Positions 35,437 to 43,961 are shown, numbered from the stretch's first letter. The stretch is DNA of 64,000 bases from Nocardioides sp. 1609 (GCF_004522105.1 NZ_SPUJ01000005.1:496001-560000); one strand, 5' to 3'. The notes: a model not told the origin generated them from the sequence alone. Numbers and translations: made by a program.

Positions 35437-36407
35437 ACGACCTCGACCTCCTCGACCGTTTCGGTCCCCGACCGCCGACCAGCCCTTCCGATGCCGCGAT
35501 GAGTGCAGCCCGTCAGCGCCTCGACGACGCCATGGCAGAAGCGCCTGGACCCACCCGTCTACCGCGTCGCCGCCTGCCTCTGGTCGCCGTTGCTGCCGCC
35601 GCAGCAGTCGCTGCCGTCGGGGTGACCACCACCCCAGCCCTCGTCGGCTCTGACGGTTCGGTTGCGGTCGCATCGGTCGACCCGCTGACCTTTCCCTTGA
35701 CCCCTACGGCGCTGCCCGACGCACTGGGTGACCCCGTCTTCGAACGCGAAGCAGACAGGTTTGTGGCAGCCCGCTACGGGCCGATCACGAACGGACTCAG
35801 CATCGTCACCGACGTCGAGGACGACGGCTACTGGGACATCCCCGACGACTCGCCCACCACCGACATCGACGGGCACGAGGCCCGCATCGTCAACCGCACC
35901 GTCTACGGCGGAACTCCGCAGGGTGCTGCGGCAGTGAGCATGATCTGGGAGGGCGATGACGGCGACTGGACTGCGGTCACGGGTTCGGGCGACTACGCCG
36001 ACCCCGCCCGCGTCGAAGCCTTCGCCGAGTCGCTGCAGGACAAGCCGCAGCCCGTTGACCTGTCTCTCGCCGTCGCCCCCGAGGGCTGGACCCTCGCCAC
36101 CTACCAGGCAGACCGGATCCTCGTGTTCGTGGCACCCGACGGCGACGCCCGTGATGGCCTGACGGTGGCACTCACACCTCGGGCCAGCTCCGACCTCTCC
36201 GGGTACGGTGCCCGTGAAGTCGGGAACCTCACCGTCAACGCGACGCCGGCGGCCATCGGTCGACAAGACTCAGATCACGGCGGCGACCCCACCTGGATCC
36301 TGGTGGCCCAGACGACAAGCGGACAGACGTTCTCGGTCCAGGCCCCTGCCAGTCTCACCCGTGATCAGGTCATCCAGATCGCCGAAGGCGTCACCTATCG
36401 GCCCTGA
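35433..36407 (+). CDS. Single-pass membrane protein, probable partner of the ECF sigma factor
   Basis: 324 aa. A cytoplasmic N-terminus of about 45 residues (MNDLDLLDRFGPRPPTSPSD) is followed by one transmembrane helix (LPLVAVAAAAAVAAVGVTTT) and a large extracytoplasmic region with no recognised domain. Coupling to the sigma gene by ATGA and this topology resemble sigma-adjacent membrane proteins, some of them anti-sigma factors. No zinc-binding HxxxCxxC motif is present, so a ZAS-type anti-sigma role is not shown. A very strong terminator follows. Confidence 0.7.
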   Translation: MNDLDLLDRFGPRPPTSPSDAAMSAARQRLDDAMAEAPGPTRLPRRRLPLVAVAAAAAVAAVGVTTTPALVGSDGSVAVASVDPLTFPLTPTALPDALGDPVFEREADRFVAARYGPITNGLSIVTDVEDDGYWDIPDDSPTTDIDGHEARIVNRTVYGGTPQGAAAVSMIWEGDDGDWTAVTGSGDYADPARVEAFAESLQDKPQPVDLSLAVAPEGWTLATYQADRILVFVAPDGDARDGLTVALTPRASSDLSGYGAREVGNLTVNATPAAIGRQDSDHGGDPTWILVAQTTSGQTFSVQAPASLTRDQVIQIAEGVTYRP

Positions 36408-36418
36408 CCATCCTCTGC

Positions 36419-36452
36419 CGGGTGGGCACACAGATTGCTGTGTGCCCACCCG
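36419..36452 (+). terminator. Terminator after the sigma operon
   Basis: Perfect 15 bp stem (36419-36433 with 36438-36452) closed by the tetraloop ATTG, 12 bases after the stop. No T tract. Confidence 0.8.
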
Positions 36453-36604
36453 CACTGGCGTTGGGAGTCGATACCCGCATCAACGGCTTCTCTCCCCGCG
36501 CGACGCCATCGACAGCGTCGCTGGGTCCGTCGTCGAGTCTGGAGCTGAGTCCGACCTGAGTCCGACCCATTCGCTGGATCGATGGTGTCGCAGGTCAGGG
36601 GCCC

Positions 36605-36988
36605 AGTGCGAACGGGCCGGCCTGTAGGCCGGGTTCTGTCCTCGGCGAGCCGAGGGGCGACCATCCATCTACGACCGTCGTTGCCGACGGCCTCCAGCGA
36701 TCTACCCGCGCACTCGGGCGAGCAGCCCTCGGACGTGCGCTGTCTGATCTTGCTCCGGGCGGGGTTTGCCGAGCCACGCCGGTCGCCCGGCGTGCTGGTG
36801 GTCTCTTGCTCCACCGTTTCACCCTTACCTCCCTCGGTTGCCGTCGGGAGGCGGTCTGTTCTCTGTGGCACTGTCCCGCGGGTTGCCCCGGGTGGGTGTT
36901 ACCCACCGCCCTGCTCTGCGGAGCCCGGACCTTCCTCGGGGACCCGGATCTCTCCTGGTCCACGCGGTCGCCCGGCCGGCCCGTTCGC
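36605..36988 (-). ncRNA. rnpB: RNase P RNA (class A, actinobacterial)
   Basis: Catalytic RNA of RNase P, which trims the 5' end of tRNA precursors. On the minus strand the 5' part has CCGAGGAAGGTCCGGGCTCC and ACAGTGCCACAGAGAAC; the centre has GGTAAGGGTGAAACGGTGGA and AGCAAGAGACCACCAGC; the 3' part has GATGGATGGTCGCCCC and ACAGAACCCGGCCTACAGG. Helix P1 is formed by a perfect 15 bp match between the two ends (GCGAACGGGCCGGCC). Length of about 384 nt is normal. Any protein read in this interval is spurious. Confidence 0.96.
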
Positions 36989-36994
36989 TCCAGC

Positions 36995-37000
36995 AGGATA
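36995..37000 (-). promoter_or_regulatory. -10 hexamer TATCCT of rnpB
   Basis: Minus-strand TATCCT ends six bases before the first base of helix P1, exactly where a start site is needed for a mature 5' end. -35 box poor. Confidence 0.6.
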
Positions 37001-37028
37001 GCGGTACGTCGCCGCCCGGGACTGGTCG

Positions 37029-37373
37029 TCAGTCGGTCGGCCCGAGCCGCGGGGGCCGCCGGGGTCCGGGACCGGGGGGCTCCTTGAGCTCCACGAACAC
37101 CACGTGGGTGTCGGTGTCGCCGATGTTGTGCCCGCTGTGCTCCTGGGCGTCGAGCCACCGGGCCGTGCCGGCCGGGAGCTCGACGTCCACCTCGGTCCCG
37201 CCGGCCCGCAGCGTCCGGCGGAACGACGACAGGGTGATCATCACGCTGTCGGGGTGCCGGTGGGTCGTCGTCCGGTCACCCGGGTGGTCGGTGTACTCGA
37301 GGACGCGGACCCGCTCGTTCTCGAGCACGACGCGGTAGTGCTGCGGGAGCGACTCGACCGGGTCCGGCGTCAT
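37029..37373 (-). CDS. Small cupin-fold protein
   Basis: 114 aa with one cupin barrel. RVLEYTDHPGDRTTTHRHPD supplies a metal-type histidine cluster and ARWLDAQEHSGHNIGDTDTH the second. The C-terminus is Pro/Gly/Arg-rich and disordered. Proteins of this type are usually annotated cytoplasmic cupins of unknown substrate. ATG 37373 stands six bases after TAGCCT. Downstream of the divergent small membrane gene cluster and next to rnpB. Confidence 0.8.
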   Translation of the reverse strand: MTPDPVESLPQHYRVVLENERVRVLEYTDHPGDRTTTHRHPDSVMITLSSFRRTLRAGGTEVDVELPAGTARWLDAQEHSGHNIGDTDTHVVFVELKEPPGPGPRRPPRLGPTD

Positions 37374-37379
37374 TCCCGG

Positions 37380-37385
37380 AGGCTA
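37380..37385 (-). promoter_or_regulatory. -10 hexamer TAGCCT of the cupin gene
   Basis: Minus-strand TAGCCT, CCGGGA, ATG. No ribosome binding site can fit other than the six spacer bases. Confidence 0.55.
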
Positions 37386-37427
37386 CGCCGACCGGTCGCG
37401 GCCCGGGCGGTGCGAGGCCGTCCATCC

Positions 37428-37625
37428 TCAGGACGGGGGAGTCCGGACCAGCCCGGACGACGCCGCGCCCTCGCCGGTCCACGCGCCGACCGCTCCGTGC
37501 CGCTCACGGAACGGCGCGGGTGCGGTCCCGGTCCACTCGCTGCCGCGGAGGAACCAGGCCGTGCCGGCCACGACCAGCGTCAGCACGAGTGCCGGCAGGG
37601 TGACCAGCCGCGACGTCCTCGTCAT
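37428..37625 (-). CDS. Small membrane-anchored protein
   Basis: 65 aa with one N-terminal hydrophobic helix (LVTLPALVLTLVVAGTAWFL) and a short polar tail outside the membrane. No family recognised. The ATG has a strong ribosome binding site, GGAGGAGGG, and starts 30 bases after the YibE/F-like stop, so it is likely the last gene of that operon. Confidence 0.6.
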   Translation of the reverse strand: MTRTSRLVTLPALVLTLVVAGTAWFLRGSEWTGTAPAPFRERHGAVGAWTGEGAASSGLVRTPPS

Positions 37626-37655
37626 CGTCCCTCCTCCGACCGTGGGACGGTCCGC

Positions 37656-38864
37656 TCACTCGGCGGGTTCCCGGCCCGGTGGCAGCGTGGCCACCGCGAT
37701 GGCGGTGGTGAGCGGCACCGCGAGCACCAGCGCGATGCTGGTGGCGAGGGTGCGGACGACCTCCTGGCCGATCTCCTCGGTGGCGAGCAGGTCGAGGAAC
37801 GGTTGCTGGTAGAGGCGGAGCACGAGCAGCACCGTCAGGGCGGTGCCGGCGTAGGCGAAGACGATCGTGTAGATCGTCGAGGCGATGTGGTCGCGGCCGA
37901 TCCGCATGCCGCTGGCGAAGACCTGCGCCCGCGACATCGCCGGCGCCGCGGCACGGATCTCCCACACCGCGGAGGCCTGGGTGATCGTCACGTCGTTGAG
38001 GACACCGAGGCCGGCGATGATGATGGCGCAGGCGAACAGGCCGGGGAAGGTCACGTCGCCGGCGAAGGTGCTCAGGACCCTCGACCCGTCGTCGGCGACG
38101 CCGGTCAGCCGGGTGCTGCTGACCGCGAACGAGCCGAGCAGCGCCGTGAGGCCGATGCCGGCCAGGGTGCCGCCGAGCGCCGCGCTCGTGCGTAGCGACC
38201 ACCCGTGGGTGGTGTAGAGGACCACGAACATGATGGCTGCCGACCCGACCATGCCGACCAGCACCGGCGACTCGCCCGACAGCAGCGCGGGCAGCAGGAA
38301 CACCCCGATCACGCCCGCGCTGAAGGCCAGCCCGAACAGCGCCATCAGCCCGCGCAGCCGGGCGACCGCGAGGACGACGACCACGAAGACGAGCAGCAGC
38401 AGCGCGACCGGCTGGGTCCGGACGGTGCCGAAGTAGTTGAGGGTGGCCCCGCCGCCCGGGGCGTCCGCGCGCGGCGGCGTCCGGATCAGCTTGACCGAGT
38501 CACCCACCTGCAGCTCGCTCTCGAGGACGTCGGGCGGCACGCCGCCGGCGGTGGTCTCGGTGCCGGCGTCCTCGCCCTCGCTGACGCGGACCCGGATCGT
38601 GCCGCACCCCTCGGCCTGCTGGTTGTCGGGGCACGGCTCCTCGACCTCGAGCACCTCCGCCGCGGGGAAGGTGACGCCGGGCGCGGCGAACTGGACGTCC
38701 TGCGCGAGGTCGTCGACCTGGTCGCCGTCGGGCCAGAGCCACACCACGCCGACCACGGTCACCAGGAACGCGAGGGCGAGCGCGCCGAGCAGCACCGCCT
38801 TGGGGCCGCGCTGGACCTCGACGGCGTCGTCGTCGCCCGCCCGGTGCGAGTGCGAACCGCCCAC
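37656..38864 (-). CDS. YibE/F-like multi-pass membrane protein
   Basis: 402 aa. A cytoplasmic start and first helix (about 22-45) are followed by an extracytoplasmic domain with two cysteines (EPCPDNQQAEGCG) and then about seven further helices. The block GLGVLNDVTITQASAVWEIR and the MRIGRDHIASTIYTIVFAYA helix match the YibE/F family, whose function is unknown. It lies one base after the transglutaminase gene. GTG start. Confidence 0.82.
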   Translation of the reverse strand: MGGSHSHRAGDDDAVEVQRGPKAVLLGALALAFLVTVVGVVWLWPDGDQVDDLAQDVQFAAPGVTFPAAEVLEVEEPCPDNQQAEGCGTIRVRVSEGEDAGTETTAGGVPPDVLESELQVGDSVKLIRTPPRADAPGGGATLNYFGTVRTQPVALLLLVFVVVVLAVARLRGLMALFGLAFSAGVIGVFLLPALLSGESPVLVGMVGSAAIMFVVLYTTHGWSLRTSAALGGTLAGIGLTALLGSFAVSSTRLTGVADDGSRVLSTFAGDVTFPGLFACAIIIAGLGVLNDVTITQASAVWEIRAAAPAMSRAQVFASGMRIGRDHIASTIYTIVFAYAGTALTVLLVLRLYQQPFLDLLATEEIGQEVVRTLATSIALVLAVPLTTAIAVATLPPGREPAE

Positions 38865-38865
38865 G

Positions 38866-39711
38866 TCAGGCGAGACGGGTGACGTCGACGGCCACCGTCA
38901 TCTGGGAGGTCGCGGCGCCGGAGTAGATCCCGCTGATGGGCCGGACGTCGGCGTAGTCGCGCCCGTGGGCCAGGGAGACGTAGCGGTCGTCGGGCTCGGT
39001 GTCGTGGCACGGGTCGAAGGCGCGCCAGCCGTCGTCCCACCACTCGACCCAGGCGTGGGAGGACCCCGACACGGTCGTCCCGACGGCCGGGGCGGCGTCG
39101 GGGTGGACGTAGCCGGAGACGTAGCGCGCGGGGATCCCCACCGACCGCAGCCCGCCGACGACGAGGTGCACCATGTCCTGGCAGACGCCGGCCCGCTGCT
39201 GCCACGCGGCCGCCGCGGGGGCCCGGACGTCGGTCGAGCCGGCCGCGAACTCGACCTCGTCGTGCACGAGCGCGCACAGGTCGCGCGCGGCCTCGCCGGG
39301 GAGCTCGTGGTCGGCGGCGACCTGCTTGGCGCGCTGCGCGAAGTCGGCCGGCGGGACGACGAGGTCGGGCAGCGTCAGGAACTCGGTCCACCGGTCGGCG
39401 ACCTCGCGGGTGCCGAGCGCCTCCCAGGTGGTCGTGGGCGGCGGCGCGGCCGGCCGGTTGGTCTGCACCGTCGAGGTGGCCCGCACCGTCATCGCCTCGT
39501 GCGGGTCGACGACCTCGAACGCCGTCACGGCCGCGCCGAAGTAGTCGCGGTACTCGTAGGTCCACGGCTTCGGCGAGATCTCGAGCCGGTGGTGGACGAC
39601 GATCTGCCCGGGCGTGGTGACCGGCGTCAGCCGGGCCTGGTTGTAGGACGCGACCGAGCGGCCGTCGTACTCGAACGTCGTGGCGTGGGTGATCCGCAGC
39701 TGCATCGACAT
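38866..39711 (-). CDS. Transglutaminase-like cysteine protease family protein
   Basis: 281 aa. An N-terminal beta domain (MQLRITHATTFEYDGRSVAS) typical of bacterial transglutaminase-like proteins leads to the papain-like core: Cys177 in RAGVCQDMVH, His219 in GSSHAWVEWW and Asp233 in RAFDPCHD make a full triad. Companion of alpha-E and ATP-grasp proteins in the same order in many bacteria. Activity is likely peptide bond cleavage or transfer; the substrate is unknown. ATG 39711 or 39705. Confidence 0.9.
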   Translation of the reverse strand: MSMQLRITHATTFEYDGRSVASYNQARLTPVTTPGQIVVHHRLEISPKPWTYEYRDYFGAAVTAFEVVDPHEAMTVRATSTVQTNRPAAPPPTTTWEALGTREVADRWTEFLTLPDLVVPPADFAQRAKQVAADHELPGEAARDLCALVHDEVEFAAGSTDVRAPAAAAWQQRAGVCQDMVHLVVGGLRSVGIPARYVSGYVHPDAAPAVGTTVSGSSHAWVEWWDDGWRAFDPCHDTEPDDRYVSLAHGRDYADVRPISGIYSGAATSQMTVAVDVTRLA

Positions 39712-39714
39712 GGG

Positions 39715-40656
39715 TCAGGCACCTTCCATCCCGTGCCAGGCGAGCGCCTCGGCGCCCGCGAAGAACCGGCGGGTGATCGCCTCGGTGGCCAGCGCGCAGG
39801 TGCGCTGCAGCCGCTCCATCTCGGTGGGGAGGTCGGCGACGACGTCGGAGAGCGAGCGGTACTCGAGCTCGGCCCGGGTGCGCCCGAGCAGCCGCTGCGC
39901 GTCGTTCTGGAACCCGGCCCGCTGACCCGAGGGGCCGGAGGCCTCGAGGTTGTCCAGGCACTGCTCGGCGCGGTTGAGGGAGAACACCACCGACCGCGGG
40001 AACAGCCGGTCGAGCAGCAGGAACTCCGCCGCCGCCCGCTCGGTCGAGAGCCCGCGGTAGGTGCGCAGGAACGCCTCGTAGGCGCCGCACGCGCGCAGCG
40101 TGCTCGTCCACTGGTCGCTGGTGCCGCTGGTGACCGACGCCGTGGCGACCAGCCGCGAGGTCATGTCGGCCCGCTCGATGCACCGGCCGAGCATGAGGAA
40201 CTGCCAGCCCTCGTCGCGGGTCATCGTCGCGTCGGCGGTGCCGTTGATCAGCGCCGCGCGCTCCCGCACCCACTGGAAGACGTGCGGGGTCCGGCGGGCC
40301 CCGAACTGGCCCGAGAGGATGTCGCGGTAGGTCGTGTTGATCGCCTCCCACAGCGGCACCGACAGCGTCTCGCGGGCCCGCCGGGCGCTCTCCCGGGCGG
40401 CCGCGATGGCGGCCGCGATCGAGACCGGCGACGCGAGGTCGTAGGCCAGCGTAGTGAGCACGTGGGACAGGTCGACGTGGTCGGGGGCGTCCTCGACGCC
40501 CATGATCGACAGCAGCCCGTGGCAGGTCTCGTCGACGTCGAGGGTGGCGTCCTCGATGAGCAGGGAGGTCTGCACGTCGAGGATCCGCGCGGTGTCCTCC
40601 GCGCGCTCGACGTAGCGGCCGATCCAGAACATCGACTCCGCGATCCGGCTCAGCAC
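39715..40656 (-). CDS. Alpha-E domain protein (DUF403)
   Basis: 313 aa, helical. The hallmark start VLSRIAESMFWIGRYVERAE and the repeat QFLMLGRCIERADMTSRLV identify the alpha-E family, which contains a conserved glutamate-rich helical bundle. It always travels with circularly permuted ATP-grasp proteins and is suspected to be a second half of a peptide-forming enzyme. Start GTG 40656 overlaps the ATP-grasp gene by seven bases. Confidence 0.9.
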   Translation of the reverse strand: MLSRIAESMFWIGRYVERAEDTARILDVQTSLLIEDATLDVDETCHGLLSIMGVEDAPDHVDLSHVLTTLAYDLASPVSIAAAIAAARESARRARETLSVPLWEAINTTYRDILSGQFGARRTPHVFQWVRERAALINGTADATMTRDEGWQFLMLGRCIERADMTSRLVATASVTSGTSDQWTSTLRACGAYEAFLRTYRGLSTERAAAEFLLLDRLFPRSVVFSLNRAEQCLDNLEASGPSGQRAGFQNDAQRLLGRTRAELEYRSLSDVVADLPTEMERLQRTCALATEAITRRFFAGAEALAWHGMEGA

Positions 40657-42293
40657 CGGGGCCCCCGCCGGCTCCTCGTGGCCGGGCCGGCCTGCTGCTG
40701 CTGCTCGGCCTGCTCGTGCAGGGCGGTGAGCGCCGGGCCGGGTGTCTCCGGCTGCGTCGCTGCGGGCGGGGGAGGCGGCGGGGGCTCGGCGGCCTCCAGC
40801 ACCTCGGGCACCTCGGCCCCGGTGCCCCCGGCCTCGTCGGTCAGGTCGGCGGCCGGGACCCGGGGGCCGGCGAGCACCCAGGTGTCCTTGGAACCGCCGC
40901 CGCGCGAGGAGTTCACGATGAGCTCGCCCCGCGCGAGGGCGACGCGGGTCAGGCCGCCGGGCAGCACCCACACCCGGTTGCCGTCGTTGACGGCGAAGGG
41001 CCGCAGGTCGACGTGGCGCGGCCCCAGCTCGCCGTCGACGAACGTCGGCACCGTCGACAGCTGGACGACGGGCTGGGCGATCCAGTCGCGCGGTGCGGCG
41101 AGGATCTTGGTGCGCAGCTCGTCGAGCTCGGCGCGGGTGGCGCGCGGGCCGATGACGATGCCCTTGCCGCCCGAGCCGTCGACCGGCTTGAGGACGAGCT
41201 CGTCGAGCCGGTCGAGCACCTCCTCGCGGGCCTCGGCGTCGCCGACGCGCCACGTGTCGACGTTCTTGAGCACCGGTTCCTCCGACAGGTAGTAGCGGAT
41301 GATGTCGGGCATGTAGGTGTAGACGAGCTTGTCGTCGGCGACGCCGTTGCCGACGGCGTTCGCGAGGGTGACGTTGCCGGCCCGGGCGGCGTCGATCATG
41401 CCCGGGCAGCCGAGCGTGGAGTCGGCACGGAAGTGCACCGGGTCGAGGAACTCGTCGTCGACGCGTCGGTAGATGACGTGCACGGGCGCCAGGCCCTGCG
41501 TGGTGCGCATCATGACGCGCCCCCGGCGGCACTCGAGGTCGCGGCCCTCGACGAGCTCGACGCCCATCGTGCGGGCCAGCAGCGCGTGCTCGAAGTAGGC
41601 GCCGTTGTAGACGCCGGGGGTGAGGACGACGACGTTCGGGTCGGTGACGCCGGCGGGCGCGGCGGCACGGAGAGCCGCGAGCAGCCGCTGGGGGTAGGCC
41701 GCGACCGGCCGGATCCGGTGCTGGGCGATGGTCTCGGGCAGCGCCGAGCTGATCGCGCGGCGGTTGGTCATCACGTAGGAGACACCCGAGGGGACGCGCA
41801 CGTTGTCCTCGAGGACGCGGAACTCGCCGGCGTTGTCGCGGATCAGGTCGATGCCCGACACGTGCACCCGGACGCCGTTCGGGGGCCGGACCCCGGCCGA
41901 GGCGCGGTGGTAGTGGCTGGAGGTCGTGATCACGCGGCGGGGGATCACGCCGTCGTCGAAGACGGTGCCCGCGTCGTACACGTCGGCGAGGAACATCTCG
42001 AGCGCCCGGACCCGCTGCTGCACGCCGGCGTCGATCTGCGACCAGGTGTCCTGCTCGATGACGCGCGGCAGGATGTCGAGCGGGAACGCGCGCTCCTCCC
42101 CGCCGATGTCGAAGGTGACGCCCTGGGCGAGGTAGCCGGCCTGCAGCGCCTCGACCCGGCTGACCAGCTCGGGCGTGGTGAGGGTCGCGAGCGACTCCCG
42201 CAGGCGCAGGTACGGCGAGCGCAGCTGGTCGCCGTCGAACATCTCGTCGTAGGCCTGCCCGTTGCCCCCGTAGCCCTCGAACATCGCGTTCAT
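40650..42293 (-). CDS. Circularly permuted ATP-grasp peptide ligase-like protein (CP_ATPgrasp)
   Basis: 547 aa. The N-terminal half (QAYDEMFDGDQLRSPYLRLR, then GIDLIRDNAGEFRVLEDNVR with acidic metal/ATP ligands) and the later LVLKPVDGSGGKGIVIGPRA loop show the permuted ATP-grasp order. RHVDLRPFAVN and SRGGGSKDTWVL close the domain. A Pro/Gln-rich tail of about 60 residues is variable. Predicted to form an amide bond between unknown substrates with the downstream alpha-E and transglutaminase proteins. ATG 42293 stands seven bases after TAGGGT. Confidence 0.9.
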   Translation of the reverse strand: MNAMFEGYGGNGQAYDEMFDGDQLRSPYLRLRESLATLTTPELVSRVEALQAGYLAQGVTFDIGGEERAFPLDILPRVIEQDTWSQIDAGVQQRVRALEMFLADVYDAGTVFDDGVIPRRVITTSSHYHRASAGVRPPNGVRVHVSGIDLIRDNAGEFRVLEDNVRVPSGVSYVMTNRRAISSALPETIAQHRIRPVAAYPQRLLAALRAAAPAGVTDPNVVVLTPGVYNGAYFEHALLARTMGVELVEGRDLECRRGRVMMRTTQGLAPVHVIYRRVDDEFLDPVHFRADSTLGCPGMIDAARAGNVTLANAVGNGVADDKLVYTYMPDIIRYYLSEEPVLKNVDTWRVGDAEAREEVLDRLDELVLKPVDGSGGKGIVIGPRATRAELDELRTKILAAPRDWIAQPVVQLSTVPTFVDGELGPRHVDLRPFAVNDGNRVWVLPGGLTRVALARGELIVNSSRGGGSKDTWVLAGPRVPAADLTDEAGGTGAEVPEVLEAAEPPPPPPPAATQPETPGPALTALHEQAEQQQQAGPATRSRRGPRC

Positions 42294-42300
42294 GGCGACG

Positions 42301-42306
42301 ACCCTA
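42301..42306 (-). promoter_or_regulatory. -10 hexamer TAGGGT of the ATP-grasp/alpha-E/transglutaminase operon
   Basis: Minus-strand TAGGGT, seven bases, ATG 42293. It is the only promoter signal seen for the five-gene operon down to 37428. Confidence 0.6.
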
Positions 42307-42339
42307 GTAGGCGCGCGTGGCCCCCAGGTGACGTGCAGG

Positions 42340-43689
42340 TCACGGCTGGACGGGCAGGTCCGGGTTCAGTCCGAGGTCGCCGGAGGACGTGACGGTGCCG
42401 TCGTCGTGCAGCACGAGCGTGCCCGTGAGCACCTCCGGTGCGTACGAGATGGAGCCCGGTGACCGCTTGCTCGAGGTCGCCCACAGACGGGTCCGGACGC
42501 TGTAGGTGTTGTCGAACCAGTGGCTCTCGAGCTCGACCCGGTCCGGGTACACGCGGCCCACGACGTAGGCGGTGCCGCGGAACGCGAACAGGCCGCCGTG
42601 GGAGACCTGGACGGTGCCGTGGACCTGGCGGGCGGTCTGGGCGTGCACCTCGCCGGCGAGGTAGAGGTCGACCTTGCCGGAGCCGTCCATCGCCCGCCAG
42701 AACGGGCTGTCCTCGCCGTCCTTCACCATCAGGCGGGACGAGCCGGAGGAGCGCACCGGGCCGAGCGCGGGCGTGTGGGCCTGGACGATCACGGTCGCCT
42801 CGGCCGGGGCGGCCTCGAGCACGCCGCGGAACCAGGCGAGGTGGCGGCCGTCGACGGTGGCCGAGACGCCGTCGCCGCCGGGACCGTGCCGGAAGACGTC
42901 GACGGTGACCAGCAGGACGCCGTCCGGACCGGCCGGGGTGAGCCAGGTGGCGTAGGACGTGTCCTCGTACGGCGTCCCCACCGGACGGTCGGCGAACCGG
43001 TGGCCGCCTCGCGCGGTCGTGGTGAAGCTGCGCGACCAGGCGTCCTTGTAGGTCTCCACGGCCCGCGACTTGAAGCTGTCGTGCCGCCACGGGTTGTCGC
43101 CGATCTCGTGGTCGCCGACGGCCGGGTAGAGGGTGGACGGCGAGATGCCGACGTCACGGAAGTACTGCTTGAAGCGGCCGTAGTAGAAGTCGCCGGCGCG
43201 GGTGACAGCCCGGAGCTTCTGCCGCTCGGTCCGGGTCCTCCCGAAGTAGCCGGTGCGGTCGGCGTCCTGGCCCCAGTGCCCCTCGACCAGGTCACCGGCG
43301 ACGAGGTAGGCGTCGGCGTCGTAGGAGGCGAGGGTGCCGAAGACCCGGTCGACGGCACGGGCGTATGAGGGGTTCCACGAGTTCCGGCCGTTCTCGACGC
43401 GGATCCCGGCCGTGCGGAGGTCACCGACGTCGGCGTTGAACATGTCGGGCGACGACACGAAGGTGAACATCGGGTCGTCGGGGTCGACCGGCAGCGGCTC
43501 GACCTGGCTGGTCGGCGGCCCGGAGGTCGGGGGGGCCGCGACCGCCGGGCGGTCGCGGGTGGAGCCGCGGTCGGGCGCGGCCCCGTCGTCGGAGCCGGAC
43601 ACGGCCAGCGCGGTCACCGCGGTGGCGGCGACGACGACGGTCGTGGCCGCCGCGAGGAGGGGGCGGTGACGGCGGTCGAGAAGTCCCAT
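42340..43689 (-). CDS. Secreted calcineurin-like metallophosphoesterase
   Basis: 449 aa. A signal or anchor helix (about 10-30, no lipobox) and a Pro/Thr-rich stretch precede the phosphoesterase core. Metal-ligand motifs are partial: VAGDLVEGH, GDHEIGDNPW (in place of GNHE), QAHTPALGP and LAGEVHAQTAR. A C-terminal beta region follows. The substrate is unknown. ATG 43689 is nine bases after TACCAT. Transcribed away from the small gene at 43764. Confidence 0.82.
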   Translation of the reverse strand: MGLLDRRHRPLLAAATTVVVAATAVTALAVSGSDDGAAPDRGSTRDRPAVAAPPTSGPPTSQVEPLPVDPDDPMFTFVSSPDMFNADVGDLRTAGIRVENGRNSWNPSYARAVDRVFGTLASYDADAYLVAGDLVEGHWGQDADRTGYFGRTRTERQKLRAVTRAGDFYYGRFKQYFRDVGISPSTLYPAVGDHEIGDNPWRHDSFKSRAVETYKDAWSRSFTTTARGGHRFADRPVGTPYEDTSYATWLTPAGPDGVLLVTVDVFRHGPGGDGVSATVDGRHLAWFRGVLEAAPAEATVIVQAHTPALGPVRSSGSSRLMVKDGEDSPFWRAMDGSGKVDLYLAGEVHAQTARQVHGTVQVSHGGLFAFRGTAYVVGRVYPDRVELESHWFDNTYSVRTRLWATSSKRSPGSISYAPEVLTGTLVLHDDGTVTSSGDLGLNPDLPVQP

Positions 43690-43698
43690 GGCCGCTCG

Positions 43699-43704
43699 AT
43701 GGTA
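43699..43704 (-). promoter_or_regulatory. -10 hexamer TACCAT of the phosphoesterase gene
   Basis: Minus-strand TACCAT nine bases before ATG 43689. The spacer CGAGCGGCC holds no ribosome binding site. Confidence 0.45.
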
Positions 43705-43751
43705 ACCCCGGTCCGGCCTCGCCGCAGTGACCCGCGGAACCCCGCGACGTG

Positions 43752-43757
43752 TACTTT
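43752..43757 (+). promoter_or_regulatory. -10 hexamer TACTTT of the small gene at 43764
   Basis: TACTTT, CGGCGC, ATG. Divergent from the phosphoesterase promoter 48 bp away. Confidence 0.5.
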
Positions 43758-43763
43758 CGGCGC

Positions 43764-43961
43764 ATGGCCGATGACGCTCCGGAGTTCTGGTACTGCCTCA
43801 AGCACAGCACGGTCGAGGGCCGCGACGGCTGCCCCAACAAGGACCGGCTCGGTCCCTACGCCAGCGAGGCCGAGGCGGCGCGGGCGATCGAGACGGCCCA
43901 CGAGAAGAGCGAGGCCTGGGACCGCGACCCGGCCTGGAACGACGACGAGCTCGAGGACTGA
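43764..43961 (+). CDS. Small conserved-looking cytoplasmic protein
   Basis: 65 aa, acidic, with CLKHSTVEGRDGCPNKDRLGPY (two cysteines 13 apart, in the short segments CLKHS and GCPNKD), an Ala/Glu helix and an acidic tail. Many actinobacteria have a protein of this make-up annotated hypothetical; I cannot give a role. An in-frame GTG at 43749 would overlap the -10 hexamer, so ATG 43764 is preferred. The following gene starts five bases on. Confidence 0.7.
   Translation: MADDAPEFWYCLKHSTVEGRDGCPNKDRLGPYASEAEAARAIETAHEKSEAWDRDPAWNDDELED

Noticed and set aside
36600..37010. Short open frames between the sigma operon and the cupin gene
   Set aside because: The stretch is RNase P RNA on the minus strand, with both ends pairing as P1.
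38437..41292. A 951-codon open frame on the plus strand
   Set aside because: It runs antisense to three well-supported genes (YibE/F-like, transglutaminase, alpha-E) and its product is low-complexity.
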